NCBI RefSeq assembly: GCF_022458985.1
Contig: NC_061771.1
Span: forward strand, 25,660,001-25,724,000
Source: Mugil cephalus
Lineage: Eukaryota; Chordata; Actinopteri; Mugiliformes; Mugilidae
Direction: 5' to 3'
Length of the DNA stretch: 64,000 bases
Shown one piece after another: positions 1 through 29,477 of the stretch. The notes under the pieces were generated by a model, which was not told the origin of the DNA, made no database searches, and was given only the letters and a program-made list of their open reading frames with translations. Every line of letters begins with the position of its first letter. The stretch's first letter is position 1. The translations under genes were made by a program, and so were the position numbers.

Positions 1-17
1 TTTTTACCGGTGATTGT

Positions 18-23
18 TTTATT
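18..23 (-). terminator. Candidate poly(A) signal of gtpbp1 (AATAAA)
   Basis: AATAAA on the minus strand, about 490 nt beyond the TAA stop. The interval 24-515 would then be 3' UTR. It holds an (ATA/ATT)-rich run at 160-195 and nothing else recognisable. The cleavage site would lie at or beyond the window edge. Confidence 0.45.
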
Positions 24-515
24 TAGTGCCCATGTAAAAAGTTAAGTTGAGCCCTTTTTTTTTCTACCTGTGCTACGTGTGCCACCCCCAGACGTAAGAG
101 ATCACAATGATGCAGAATGAGGAAAGGAAGAGGAGGAAAAGGAAAAGAGCAACAGATAAAAAATAAAATAAAATAAAATAATAATAATAATAATGAAAAT
201 GCTGAGGCGTGAGACAGGAAAAGGAAAAGTGACTGATATGCCCCTGCTGGAACAAGGCAAACAACCCCCAGAAGAAAATATCTGTACTATGATAGGAAAG
301 CTTATGTGTATCTATGGATTGTAAATGCACCGGAACTCAAACCAAGAAAAAAAAAAAAACCTTAAACTGACTTCAAGTGGAATAAAAGTAAATTGTCTTA
401 TATTGTTAAAGAAAATGTCAAAACTGGCCTGTCTTTGTACAAACAGCAGAGGGTCACACAGTCACCTTTCCTACCTGTAGGAGGATGGCGACGGACTGAC
501 GAGGAGGTTGTGGTT

Positions 516-17541
<17,026 letters not shown>

Positions 17542-17829
17542 TTTCTAGACGGACAGAACAGTGCAAAATAAGCAAAATAAATAAAAAATAAATAAACGAA
17601 CGTGTTATTTACTAAGCTCCACCAGAAAGTTAGGGTTATTAGAGCCGGCTAGCTGGCTAAAAGCTAACTAAACATCGCTTTTATACTGTGTTCCACTCCA
17701 AACAATTTTAATACATCGCCACACACTAAAAATGCCACGTACATTTTTTTAAAAAAAGCAACTTTTCTACATCTACGTGATCAGCGGAGTCGGATTAGAT
17801 GGTTAAATATCTTATGAAATAAGGCCGTA

Positions 17830-17960
17830 CCAGAAGTTGTTACGGCTAGCTGAGGAGCTAGTTGTTTATTATAGTTGGCTTCGGTCTGTGAGTGTAAGCC
17901 ACGCCCACGGTGAAATACAGCCACGCGATTGGCTGGATTGCCCAAACCACGCCCCTCCTC
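17830..17960 (-). promoter_or_regulatory. Putative gtpbp1 promoter (CCAAT and GC/CACCC boxes)
   Basis: Reading toward gtpbp1, an inverted ATTGG at 17928-17932 gives a CCAAT box. CCACGCCC-type boxes lie at about 17899-17907 and 17947-17955. No TATA box was seen. These sites are about 400 bases upstream of the start codon, the usual arrangement for a housekeeping promoter. Assignment is by position and motif only. Confidence 0.4.
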
Positions 17961-18294
17961 AACAAAGTATAACACACATCAGCATGTTGCTCTAGGGGTG
18001 AAACCCTGAAACCATGACCTACTTTCAGACCGTGACATAATGTTAATAATAACGTAACGTAAATAACGTTTGGTGTTTGTTTTGGTGTTTGTACATTATT
18101 TGTTTATTTGTTACAGTAAAGTGGTAGGGTTAGGGTTGCATAAAGAAATAATACTCACTAATACTCACACTTGTGGGAGATTGTTCACAGTAGCTTAGTT
18201 GCATATAAAATAAACACCAGAAGTAAAAAGAAAGGTCAAAAAAAAAATAATAATAATTATAAAAAAATAAGGTTAAAATAAAATATAAGTAATA

Positions 18295-18500
18295 AGCAGT
18301 TTTACAGTCAGAGACACATTCACCCATTCGCTCTCACAAGCACCAACACATTCACAAACCAGTGCCAGTTGCACTGGGAGGAAATGGGGGTTCAGTGTCT
18401 TGCTCAAGGACATTTCAGCATATGGCACACTCAGGGGATCGAACTACTAACCCTTCGATTCATGGACATCCCGCTCTACCTACTGAGCCAAAGTCACCCT
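18295..18500 (-). mobile_element. tRNA-derived SINE
   Basis: On the minus strand the element begins near 18495 with TGGCTCAGTAGGTAGAGCGG, an A-box-like pol III promoter. It has AGTTCGATCCC as a B box about 35 bases further on. The body (CTTGAGCAAGACACTGAACC) is a phrase common in teleost repeats. It ends in A/T-rich DNA. A poly(A) of about 18 lies on the other side at 18525-18541. Confidence 0.6.
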
Positions 18501-19850
18501 CACTGACTTGGTCCCATGCATTCTTAAAAAAAAAAAAAAAATACACTACTTCTGATGTTTTGAACGGGGTCCAAGACCTTAAAAAAAGAAAAAAAACTTG
18601 CAGGTGCACCTCTTGGCACCCCTCTGAGCCCCTTGCTTTTTCCATTGCTTCTCATTAATTTAGATTTGTTATGTTAAAAAGGCTCCTCATTTAAATAATC
18701 TGATATCTTGAAAACTGAGAAAACTTGATCTTTGCTATGTTTTATAAAAGTGTAACACACGGGTGCATTTAATAACTTTTGTGCTGAGAAAGAAAAAAGA
18801 AAATCTAAACCCTTGTGAAGTATGTTTTTTTCTCAACAATATACATAGGTCAAAAAATAATAAATAAATAAAAAATAAATGCATGTTTAATGAGTTACAT
18901 ATTCAAATACTCATATTCAAATTTTCACATATTTGCATTTTATTTATCATGCTTCTTCTCCCATGCTGCATGTCATTGCCCCTGTATTCACCCTGTATTC
19001 ACTACAAACTTTTTTTATGATAATATAAAAAGACAAAAGATTAATTAGTGCAATGAAACATTGCTCCATCTCATCTCTATGATTCCCACGATTTCTACAA
19101 TTCTACGATTGCCCACCCACCTTTGTGTATTTCTTCTCTTGTTCTTTAATTTAATGTGCTGCTCTTTGCCTTCCTAATTGCCCCTCTAGGACAAAGACTT
19201 TTTTTTCTGATTCTTATTCACTAGATATTTTGTGATAATACACATCAAAACTCATAAATGAAGCATTATTGTACGTTGGAAAAAAAAAAGATGCAGATGT
19301 TACATAGAAATATCTAGCTGTAAGAAGTGGGGATGGTTTTAGTTTCGGGGCGATTTCTTAAAATACTGTCAAAAATGTGTCCAGCCAACCTTGTTCATAC
19401 AAACTTCAAACTTTATTTATTTATTTAGCACTTTTCAGGCTAAAAAGCAACCCAAAGTGGTTTACATAAAAAAAAAAAAACATAGAACATTACAACAAGA
19501 CACAGAATCACATACAAACATAAAAAACACATGCATGCACGCACACTGCACATACACATGCACACACACGTCCACACTCACACTAATCTACACGCTAAGA
19601 GTTGTCAGCAAGACATGGCAGGACACCGAGGCTTGAGGCAAAGAAGACGCCACCTTATCTGGGGGGACCGTCCACGTCTGAGGGTCCCAGCCCTTAAACC
19701 ATAGGCAATGATTTGATCCCGAAAAGTAAGAGAGTAAAAAAATCAGATTTCCCTCAACTTCCTGTAATGTGAATGATTGAACAGTTGAACAGTGTGAGTG
19801 ATTAGGGTTTTTTTTTTTTTTTTGCTTCCTGCCCCCCAGCGTCACAGGTG
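18501..19850. other. Intergenic DNA between gtpbp1 and the galectin
   Basis: AT-rich, with a repeat tail near 19405-19470 (TTTATTTATTTATTTAGCAC, then CCAAAGTGGTTTACAT) typical of LINE 3' ends on the minus strand. A CA-rich stretch follows at about 19520-19585. No gene seen. Confidence 0.5.
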
Positions 19851-19851
19851 T

Positions 19852-19859
19852 TATATAAA
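19852..19859 (+). promoter_or_regulatory. TATA box of the galectin gene
   Basis: TATATAAA lies 60 bases upstream of the start codon. That puts transcription start near 19885 and leaves a short leader of about 35 bases. Confidence 0.6.
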
Positions 19860-19918
19860 CCACCTACCTGCCTGCAGATCTTTGTCACTCAAGGCGCAAC
19901 CCACCAAAGGCAGTGAAG

Positions 19919-22900
19919 ATGGTAAGTGGAGGAAAGCCCTCATTCATTCTTTATTCTCCACACAGGCAATTACATGCATTTGTTATCTTAGTTGTTCCTT
20001 ATTTCAATCTTTCTTTCTTTTTTAACTTTTTACATTATACTAACGTTGATTTATTCGGACTCTTAAATGTTTAATGTTCCACCTTAAATGTACAGACATA
20101 ATACACACATCACAGAGACACAGTAAACCTTGTCAAATCGCAAACTGAAATAATCCAACAAGCATTCACACATTTTAAAGGTGAACATTAATCAGGTCAG
20201 AGGCTTCTGTGAGACTCTGCTCAATCATTAAACCTCCAGCTGTTGTAAAGGTGCTACATGCTTGATTTCACAAAAGAGAATTTTTCCAGTTCCCTATTTT
20301 TTTATTTTTTTATTTTCCTTGTACATGTAGTTTTAAAAAATAGTTAATCATTAACATTCAATCAGGAGTCCCAGCTTCCTCAAATATTCTCGTGGCCGTG
20401 TGGTAAACGATAAAAGGTGTGTGGAGTAAAATTAACTCGAATTAAGACATCTGGGAGATAAATAAATTATTTTTCAACTCTAATGATTTGCACCTACTTA
20501 GTATCTGGGGACTTGCTCAGTAATTCACCTTACAGCAAATGTCCCGAAGCGTCTTTCATACGGACATGTTATAAGGTATAATAAGGCCTGGGAACACAAG
20601 ACAGAGTTCCAGAGGCTTTGCACACGCCTCCCTAAATAATTAGAAAACCTTAAATCTCCGTAGTGTCTTATCATGTGAAAGTTTCACACTGTTAATGATA
20701 AACCAGTGCTAATCTACAGTGGGGGCGGTGTGGAATGAGGTATCTATCCGTGGGTGTGTGGTACACATAGGGGCCAGGATGGTCACATCTCAGGTGATGC
20801 TGAGCTCACAGATAGGAAGTGGATGGAATTTATTGCCTTATTGATTCGGCTAACAAATTAACAGAACCCTGAAGAAAGAACCCCCGGTGCTCCAGGATGA
20901 CTTTCTGAAGCGCAAATATTTGAAATCAATCTCAGGTGTCTTATTATTTTATTTTTTTTTCTTCTGTAGTTGTTACATAAGCACACAAATCCATGCTTCC
21001 TATAGGTGCCTGGACTACATAGTGTTTGCTGATCCGCGGCAGAAGGTTCTCGTGTGGGCGTCGCTTTATTGTTTTACTATTTCTATATGATCACCACATG
21101 ACAATGAACAAACACGCTGCCTTCCTCTTTTAGTAGTTTTTACAGCCCGGGTACTCCGTTCATCCTGGTTGATCATCAACGACTAAGAAGATAAGAACAG
21201 CGGAGATCATTGCTTTTTCTCTCATTACAGGGTTTCACACCACATATTTGGCTTTCAAATAGTTTTCTTGATATTTTCTACAATGAATTGTAATCTTAAA
21301 ATGTACATTGTTCGTGTCTGGGAAATTGAAGTTACCACCGTGAAGGTCTTTCGTTTTAATGCCATTAAAAAAAAGAAGCCCTAACTGTTCCCCTGTGTCA
21401 TTTCCCCTCTGCAGAAAGTCCAAGACATGACATTCAAGGAAGGGCAGGAGCTCAAGATCCGCGTCAAGCCCAAGGATGACTGCTGTTCGTAAGTCCTCCT
21501 CAGAGTCAAAGAGAAAACCTTTTTCTATTCTATTCAGATCAGTTCAACAGGTTTCATCCACCTTTCCCCCCCTTTTTTTTCCCTCTCACTGCACGCGCTC
21601 CGCTGTAGCTTCTCCATCAACATTGGCCACGACTCCGAGAACATCGCCATGCACTTCAACCCCCGCTTTGACTACGGGGGAGACAGCAACACCATCGTGT
21701 TCAACTCCATGTCCGGGGGGTCCTGGATGGACGAGCACCGAGAGGGACACTTCCCTTTCTCGCGCGGGGAGGAGTGCAAGGTGTGTGGGTGCTGCAATGG
21801 GGGGAAGACTCGAGGCTCAGCGTAGGAAATTAGACATTTGTGAACGTCTACGATATTGGAAAATGTATCAGGCGCGCGGTCGCTACATCTCAAAACACCA
21901 AAAAGAGAGAGATGAGCAGCATAAACGGTGCGACCAGGCGACGCAAAGTGTTTCTGCATCATCTGCAGCAAAATATGTCAGTGCTAAGGGCACATTTGCT
22001 ATCGCTAGAGCTAAAGAGGAATTAAGTTGCGTTCTCCTGGTCTTATCGTTGTTTGGGCAACAAAGGCTCAAAAATTGTAACCATGGTTACCGTTCACACA
22101 GTTCATCTCATCTCATCTTCTACTACCGCTTATCCTCACTAGTTTTGCGGGGGTTGCTGGAGCCACGTCGCCAGCCTATCGCAGGGCTGATAAAGAGACA
22201 AACAACCACTCACACTCATGCCTAGGGTCAATGGAGGTGGGAGGAATCCCAGAGAAAACCCACGTAGAAACAGGGATAACATGCAGCCAGAAAGCATACA
22301 CACAATTTCATTCAATTTTGTTTATATTAAAATACAAATTGCCTTAACGCCCTTTGCAAAAAAACAACCTGAAACCTCTGGAGAAAGCCTGAAGGCGACG
22401 GTGGCAGCGACCGCATGCAGACCTGCTCTTTTGCATTTGACAAAATGTTATCTTTACTTATTACAGTCATTTGGTCCAAGTCCAAAAGCCATAATGTCTT
22501 TCACCAAACACACGTTATTAAGGGGCCTGCTATCTGGACTGTGACACTGCTGGGTCAACACACGAATACGTGATGGTTTATAGGCTCATAAAAATTCATG
22601 GCTGCTGTGAAAGAGAGCAACACTCTGCAGAAGACATTGCAGCCAGGACTAATCTCTGTGTTAAAAATGCCGCTTTAGTCACACCTTTCATATGTACAGG
22701 CTTTTATCTTTTTACTTTTTAAGATAAGCTGTACTTTACCCCCCTCTATCTCCATCTCTATCTCTATCTCTCAGTTTTACATCAACTTCAACAATGAGCA
22801 GTTCTACATCAAACTTCCCGATGGCCACATGATAAACTTCCCCAACCGCCTGGGTGAAGTCAAGTACAAGTACTTCGCCGTCAACGGGGACGCCAGGATC

Positions 22901-22921
22901 GTCGGCATCAAGATCAACTAG
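19919..22921 (+). CDS. Prototype galectin (galectin-1/2-like), four exons
   Basis: Coding exons: 19919-19921 (the ATG alone), 21415-21488, 21609-21780 and 22775-22921 (stop TAG). Phases agree, giving 131 residues, the usual size of a single-domain galectin. The carbohydrate-recognition residues are all present: H41, N43 and R45 (HFNPRF), N58 (IVFNS), W65 and E68/R70 (EHRE). There is no signal peptide, as expected for galectins, which leave the cell unconventionally. By family knowledge the protein is a homodimer binding beta-galactosides on glycoconjugates, with roles in adhesion and immunity. Cys 24, 25 and 82 could make it redox sensitive. Galectin-1 and galectin-2 cannot be separated by eye. 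A location near GTPBP1 agrees with human 22q13.1, which holds LGALS1, LGALS2 and GTPBP1. It is transcribed away from gtpbp1. Confidence 0.93.
22110..22305 (+). mobile_element. Teleost LINE/RTE-type 3' repeat in galectin intron 3
   Basis: Contains GCCAGCCTATCGCAGGGCTG, AACCACTCACACTCATG and GGTGGGAGGAATCCCAGAGA. This series is widespread in fish genomes. A related copy is at 52670-52860. No coding part is present. Confidence 0.5.
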
Positions 22922-23174
22922 AGCTCGAGCGGAGCTTTTTGTTTTATATCACTGAGTCCTGGTCTGACAGTCTTGGTCTTTACTCCTGTTGAAAACAACA
23001 ACAACAACAGCAACAACAACAGCAACAACAACCAAAAAAAACGAAACAACATTGGAAAAGTGAACCAACTTGGTGGGATGATGGTTGTAATGAGCAGAAA
23101 TGGCCTACAGGGGGAGCCACAGCACCTCACCTTGCTGTGCTTGCCTCTAGACTCACCACTCAGCTGAGTTTGTG

Positions 23175-23180
23175 AATAAA
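23175..23180 (+). terminator. Poly(A) signal of the galectin gene
   Basis: AATAAA, 254 bases after the TAG stop. The 3' UTR contains an imperfect (AAC/AGC)n run at about 22995-23033. Confidence 0.65.
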
Positions 23181-24905
23181 AGCAGTGGAAATATAAAAAA
23201 TTGTCCGTCTCTATCTGTGTGTGTTTCACCCTTTCACAATGAACTTACGACTTTTGATGACTTATAATAAGTTTTTCTTTTTTTCTTTAAGTATTTACAA
23301 CATTCACACGGCACATAGGTAATACATTACAGACACACAGACTCTATGAAAGCTGTGGATGTTGCCCCCGGGTCTCTAAAGGGAAGTTTTTGTAAGGCAG
23401 TTCCTTAAACTTGTTATTCTTTCTTGTGGCCAGCAGGGGGGATTTTACTGGCTGCTGATTTAATGCAACTCAAATCTACACACCAGTCACAGAGCTTCTG
23501 CTTCCACTTCTTCTGTGATTAGAAATACGATATGATAAAGGCAGACTTGTATTGGAATAAGTTACAGTTTTCTCATTTAAGTCAATTTTACAATGGAGGT
23601 TGAACTCAGGAGGCAGTCAGAGACAATACAGGTTTAAAAAACAAGTATATGCACAACGGAAACTACTGCAGGTGATGACAAAAAGTTTTATTTTTATTAT
23701 CATGCATACATCTGTTAAAATAAAATAACCCCAAAAATCTATGAGCATCCAGCATTAAGGCCTGCAGTGTTAAAGGTTAAAGCGGTCAATGCAAAACGAG
23801 GAGGAGGGGAGAACACCGGAGAAAAGTCGTTCTGTTGCAGAGACAATTTGCAGGGGGACTCAAAAGCGCCGCGTCCCGAGGCTGAGGAATGTCGCACGGT
23901 TCAACCACATTCCCTGGAAGAAGATGAACTACCCCTTCCGTGCGTGTGATGTGGTTGGCAAGTGGCGGGCTACACTAGAAGATTCTTTACACTTGAGTCC
24001 ATTATTAGACGGCCAGATTTAGTTTGCCGTCTGTTTCAAAGTTACAGCTATGAGAGGCATTCTCTTTCAAAATTACCAGCTAATTATTAGCAGCTAGTCA
24101 CTAGCATTAGCATAGCTAATTGCACAGACAGGTGGAATCTGTTTGTGTAAAGACTGATGTTCAATTATATGACAAGAAATAGAAATACAAGGGAAATAAT
24201 TTACATTAATTTACAAACATTGTCAAGTCGGACAAATCCACATTCATGCTTTTTGAAATGAGTTCAGTCAGTGAATCCCCTCAACTTAATAAATTCAGCT
24301 TCTAAAGGATTATGATCAGAAGACATCCCAGCCTTGTTTGAAAAAGAATATCAAAAATCAAAACTTTTTTTTGTGCTGCGTCTCTTTAATAAACATAAAA
24401 TTATGCTCTGGTTATTTCTAATTTTAATAACGTCAACAATGCATCACATTGCTGTCCATGATAAAACTCTGTCTCGAGCCACTGCACTGCTGATATAACC
24501 AAATTACTGTTGTCTGGTTTGAGAAAAAAAACAACTAATTTAATTGGAAGACATGTATATAGTGTGTATATACTGCACTACTTTTTCTAAACTACAGATA
24601 CCCATACATCCTATATTAAACATATTTAATAGTTATAGTTTACAAGTAGTTTAATGTTGCTGCCATGTCAAAAGGCATTGCATTGTGTATGTACCAGCGC
24701 TATATACAAAAACAATATGGGTTGATCTAAATCTAAACTGATTATGCCTTAACAAAGCTAGTTCAAAGCTCACAAACAAAAGACGTTAAAGTTCAGCTGA
24801 GTCACATTTTTAAAACCCAGGTTTTAGTTAAGCCGGTGTAGAGCCTAAGATGTCCTCTCTCAGGCTGTCAAAATACATTTTATGACTTGACTGTACAGTC
24901 ATCCA
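23181..24905. other. Intergenic DNA between galectin and urotensin receptor genes
   Basis: AT-rich DNA between two convergent genes. It should include the receptor's 3' UTR on the minus strand. No other gene or recognisable element. Confidence 0.5.
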
Positions 24906-25961
24906 CTAAAGGTCCTGCAGAGGGGTCGTCACAGCCGACGCAGGATCGGCCCTGCTTGACCCCACTGACTGACCTTTCTGGGCCAAGTAATCTTTGTAGT
25001 TCCGAGTCAGCAGAGTGTAAAGGAATGGATTGATACAGCTGTTCACGTAGGTCAGACACGTCACAAAGAAGTTGACGTAATTATGAGCAGCCGGAGACAA
25101 AGCCTTGAGGGACTCCGGAGAGAACAGTTTGGCGAGCTGCCATCCCCAAAAAGGTAAGAAACAAGCCCAATAAGCGACTACAATGCTGAAGATCATTGAT
25201 ATGACTTTTTGTTTGAGACCTCTCCTCCGGACGGACCGACTGCTGCCTCCTAACCTAGCTTGTGCCACCCAGTAGTGCCTGGCAAGCCCGGCATACAACC
25301 CAACGATGACCAACCCAGGGACTAACACGCTCGTGAAAAACAGGACGGTGAGATAAGCCTTGAAAGCGTCGGGAGTCCAGGTGGGGAAGCAGATTCTCTT
25401 AACCAACCCGGTCACGGTCGGCTTGCCCTCCCTGAGCCGGATCATCACCATCATGGGAAGAGTCAGGACAAAAGCCAACCCCCAAATAACCCCCGCCGAT
25501 ATCCGTCGGTTGCGAGACGAAGACCTGTGTGCGCTGAAGGGCCTGGCCACGGCACGGTAACGCTCCAGGCTCATGGCGACCAAAATGAAGACGCTGGTGT
25601 GCATGGTGAGGAGGTCGAGGCTCAGCAGGATGCGACAGCCGGCTTCACCGAACAGCCAGTCATGGGCGAAGTAGGTGCATACAACGAAGGGGATGGTGGA
25701 CAGGTAGAGCAGGTCGGCTAGGGCCAAATTAATGATGTAAACATACATAGAACCAGTCCGGCGCAAAGCAGCTGAGCGCGTAACGATCAAGGTGTACGTG
25801 TTGCCCGCCACACCCATGGCACACATGATTATCAGCATGACACCCAACAGGGACGTCACCCACAGGCCTCCACTGCCTCCAGCATCGCTACTGCTCCCCT
25901 GGGATCCTCCATCTACAGCTCCTTGCAGGGGGGTGATGGTAGCATTAGGGGTGCAGTTCAT
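24906..25961 (-). CDS. uts2r: Urotensin-II receptor-type class A GPCR, intronless
   Basis: A single uninterrupted frame of 351 residues. Seven hydrophobic segments lie at about 33-61, 72-97, 107-130, 154-175, 203-225, 254-276 and 293-317. Class A marks: GN in TM1 (53-54), LALAD in TM2 (79-83), the disulfide pair C109 and C191, ERY in place of DRY (133-135), CFLPFW in TM6 and NPFLY in TM7 (311-315). The stretches SMYVYIINLALADLLYL, CLTYVNSCINPFLYTLLTRN and WACFLPFWGWQL are diagnostic of urotensin-II receptors, and UTS2R genes are also single-exon. N2 and N6 are in glycosylation sequons in the short outer N-terminus. By family knowledge it sits in the plasma membrane, binds urotensin II or related peptides and signals through Gq to calcium. 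Fish have several paralogues and I cannot say which this is. A somatostatin or other peptide receptor is less likely. Confidence 0.88.
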   Translation of the reverse strand: MNCTPNATITPLQGAVDGGSQGSSSDAGGSGGLWVTSLLGVMLIIMCAMGVAGNTYTLIVTRSAALRRTGSMYVYIINLALADLLYLSTIPFVVCTYFAHDWLFGEAGCRILLSLDLLTMHTSVFILVAMSLERYRAVARPFSAHRSSSRNRRISAGVIWGLAFVLTLPMMVMIRLREGKPTVTGLVKRICFPTWTPDAFKAYLTVLFFTSVLVPGLVIVGLYAGLARHYWVAQARLGGSSRSVRRRGLKQKVISMIFSIVVAYWACFLPFWGWQLAKLFSPESLKALSPAAHNYVNFFVTCLTYVNSCINPFLYTLLTRNYKDYLAQKGQSVGSSRADPASAVTTPLQDL

Positions 25962-28282
25962 TTCGGGTTCCCAGCTCAGATATCAGAGGTCGGGTTTTCC
26001 AGTTTATACAGGGGTCTTTTAATCGTTGGCTCCCGGAAATGTAAATGGTTTAAAGTCTGTATAAACATTTCACAGTGTGAGGTGATGTAAACGGTACAGA
26101 TGGCAGGGGAATGTAAAGGCAATCAAAGGGAAATCTTTGAGGAGACGTCCAGGGCAATCCAAACACCAATCTAAGGGAAAGCGTCTGAAGGAAAGCAGAA
26201 GAAAGTGCGTGCACAACAACTGGATTAATCCACGGAGGAAACGAAAGGTTCTGACGTGGCTCGTGAAATCGTGACTTCACAGCTGCCTTCTTATTCCCAA
26301 CATGAATATGATCCCGTGCTTTTTCAAAACCAACTCAGCGGTAAAGCCTCCAGCGAAGATTTAAGCTAACAAAACACCTCCGAGGTGAGAGATGTTCTGA
26401 CAAGGGTCATTTGGGAGCAGCAGGGAGGTCCTCCGCCTTTCAACTGGACAAATTGTCTCCCACGTCTCTTTGAAAGCAAAACCCTTCTCGTGCTGAAACA
26501 CGTTCACTTCAGTTGCTGACATCTCCAGAGAGTTTCATTTATACTGTGCATGTCAATCCGGCGGTGATCGGAACACACTCTTCCTTCCTCTATTGGATCT
26601 CGAGCAGCTTTCCGAGACTTGTCTTCAAGTCAGGAGCCGTAATACATCCGGTCAATGCTCATCCGGTCTTTGCTCTCCTAAGGCTCCCACAGCATTAAGA
26701 TACAGATCCTTACTCGCATTCAAGTCATCGTTGATGCGTCCCTGCAGCTTTTTTTTTTTTTTTTTTTTTTACAGCCCTGTGGATTCATTTGGGGAAAGAT
26801 GGATCTTCAGTTTCTGCTCAAATCTTGAGCCCCCATTTATCTCCCAGTTTTGATAGAAGACTTCTGCGTTGTTGTTCTTTGTAGTACTCCTCCCTCCTCT
26901 CCTCTGTCCTCCCTCTTTCACACCAAGGTGACAAACTAGCATGGACCTATGGATTTATGTGGTATTCCTCCCGGGCCCCAACCTGCCGTCTATGAGCACC
27001 AAGGTGTAGTTTTAGACACCCAGAAATGGCTGGCAAAGGGGGCAACTGTCAGCGAATATAATATACTAATATCTAGAGTCATCAAACACATAATACTTTA
27101 CGTTTAGTCCAAACGTGTGGGGGTTCCTGCTAAAATGTAGAATACACTTAAGAGATTACTTAGCTTTTTTTTATTATCTCTTATCTTTCCAGATGCACTT
27201 TTATATGTTGCATTTATGCAGCTTTTGCTTTTAATAACTCACCTTCAGTGTGATACTTGGGACAGTCTAATTTGTAACTCTATTAAAAATGAATAATTCA
27301 TGCAACTAAATCCACCCAGAAATCTGTACATAAAAAATGACAACATTCAGAAGCAATCTTTTTTTTTATTAATAATAATTTTCTATGTCAGTCAAACATG
27401 GTCAAACATAGAAATTCCTTTTTTTTTTTTTAAATGAATGCATCAACACAAAATGAGTACCTCTTAAAACCAAAAGAAGGAAAACAAGAAACCATTATAA
27501 TGTATCAGCTGGTGTTTGATAATGACTGAATTACAAAAAAAACAACAACAACTTTTTACGGGACCTGCTGCTTATTTTAACAAAGGTACGTGTAGATTAC
27601 TCCACGCGGAGGTGCTATAACGCCGTTCAGTAGCAGTGTAGTGTTTCCATATTTGTAACCCAATGCATTTACAAATCTGCTTTATTGCCTTTCAAGCGCA
27701 TATTTGACAGAATAACTCAAAATTAAACAGATTTGTGCTTTCTAATACACACAGATCTACTGACGTCCAGTGTAATTTGCGATGTTAACTGCACTACAGG
27801 ATGACTGTAGACATTAGCTGGCTTGGAAGATAAAAGAAAAAAAACAAAACAATGTGTATTTAACATCAGAGCTCATGAGTCAGAAAGGGGAGTATCTATA
27901 AATTTCTAAAATTCCAAAATGGCTTTGTATGATAATGATCATAATAAAAAAATGAAAAAATGTCTGTATTTGTTTGAGCCATTTGTGTTCTTCACAGCAG
28001 ACATTTTGACCTTACAGAAAAAGCACAGCTCCATACGTTTCCCACGTTTTGACCTAATGCCAGACGCACAAACAATCCCAGGACAACAGAAACCAAAGCA
28101 GCCGAATGGAATTCAGCCAGCATTAACTTAATTATCAATGCTTGATCCAAGGTGTCAAGTCAAAATGTCTTCTCTGAATATATGTAACTGGCTGCATCTC
28201 ACTAGCAATGATCACACAGAATACTTGCACGATATACAAGAGGACCAAGGCACTTCAACGTCTGAATGGCTTTTAGTTTGAA
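25962..28282. other. Intergenic DNA between uts2r and adap1
   Basis: Part of 25962-26500 should be the receptor's 5' UTR and promoter, but no clear TATA box was recognised. A T run of about 21 lies at 26750-26770. The rest is AT-rich with no gene recognised. Confidence 0.5.
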
Positions 28283-28288
28283 TTTATT
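28283..28288 (-). terminator. Candidate poly(A) signal of adap1
   Basis: First AATAAA on the minus strand after the adap1 stop, which implies a 3' UTR of about 1.2 kb (28289-29477). No other feature was recognised in that interval. Confidence 0.3.
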
Positions 28289-29477
28289 TGCATTTAGTGT
28301 ACAATGAATTGTATTTTAATACCAGTACCTGTCTAAGGACCTATTTAAATACAGTGAATAGTACTACACAGGAAGTGTCTATTTAACCTGACCAGTAACC
28401 AACATGACCACCAACCCTACAAGAAATCTTTTAAATGAACACCAAAGTTGTCATGAAAATAAAAGCAAAACACCATTGTAACCTTTGTTTGCACCAGTCG
28501 ACATTGCCCTCTTCCTCTCGTTCTTAACATTGTGATAACCTTGTGACCATTCCGTAGGGACTTATCAGCCAGCTCTAGTGTTGACCATAGTAGTGATGAA
28601 GATCAGAGCCGTGGCCGGTGGAGGAGGAGATGTGGGTCCTGAGTGAGGCTGGTGATGGACTGAGAGGCGAAGAAAAGGTCCCACGGGTCCCTGGTCCATC
28701 AATGCCGGTGCTTTAACAAGGCCTCCACTTGGAAACAATAAGAAGTTTAAAAAGTTACAAAAAAAAAAAAATTAAGAGAAATTTTTCTTTCTCAGCAGGT
28801 ACCAACCCTTTGTTTTCGGAACCTTTTTCTTTCTGAACTTTAGGATAATTTCCACAAACTGTTTCAATTTTCTGTGAACTTATAATTAAAATTTGTTTCT
28901 GGAAAGTGCTTCTGGAAACTTTACTTCTCCATTTACTTAATAATTAATAACAAAGCCATATCCTTGTTATTTACTGCTTAATCCTGGCTACTTAGAAAGT
29001 TAGAAGAGAGGAGTTTCCTGGAAACCAATAAAACCATAAAATGAAGCCGTGCCTTAATATGTAGTAAATGAAGATGGTGTTATAAAGAATAATCAATGAG
29101 TGAATGAAGCAGTGAATTTTAGTCGTGCTACCAACAGATTACAGCTAGTGGAGATGTAATGGGATTATAATTTAGTGAAGCAATAAATGTTAACTGGCTT
29201 TCCTCAAACAATATTTCACCAACCAGAGTTAATTAACCCAACTTTGCTTTACTGGACCTACTGAGTGTCCATCAAAAGGTGATTTGGTACATACAGTATG
29301 CTGCTGTTGAACATGCACAAGATTTTCTTATGCCAATAGACACAAATAAGGGTCTTTTTAAATTTGCAATCAGTGGCTTGTTTTAATTCCACAGCTTACC
29401 TCCCTGGAGAGAAAGAAACTATGGAACACGTAAAAACCAAGAAGCAATCAGTAGGTCAAAAGCCTTGAGCTTTAGAC

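Noticed and set aside
18437..18500. Possible tRNA gene on the minus strand
   Set aside because: A and B boxes are present, but the cloverleaf does not close and a repeat body follows directly. It is a SINE head.
21476..22225. 249-codon plus frame, the second longest open frame in the window
   Set aside because: It runs across galectin exons 2-3 and intron 3 in the wrong phase. The true frame there gives the galectin domain.
25360..26022. Plus-strand frames opposite the urotensin receptor
   Set aside because: Antisense shadows of a GC-rich coding exon with a clear GPCR on the other strand.
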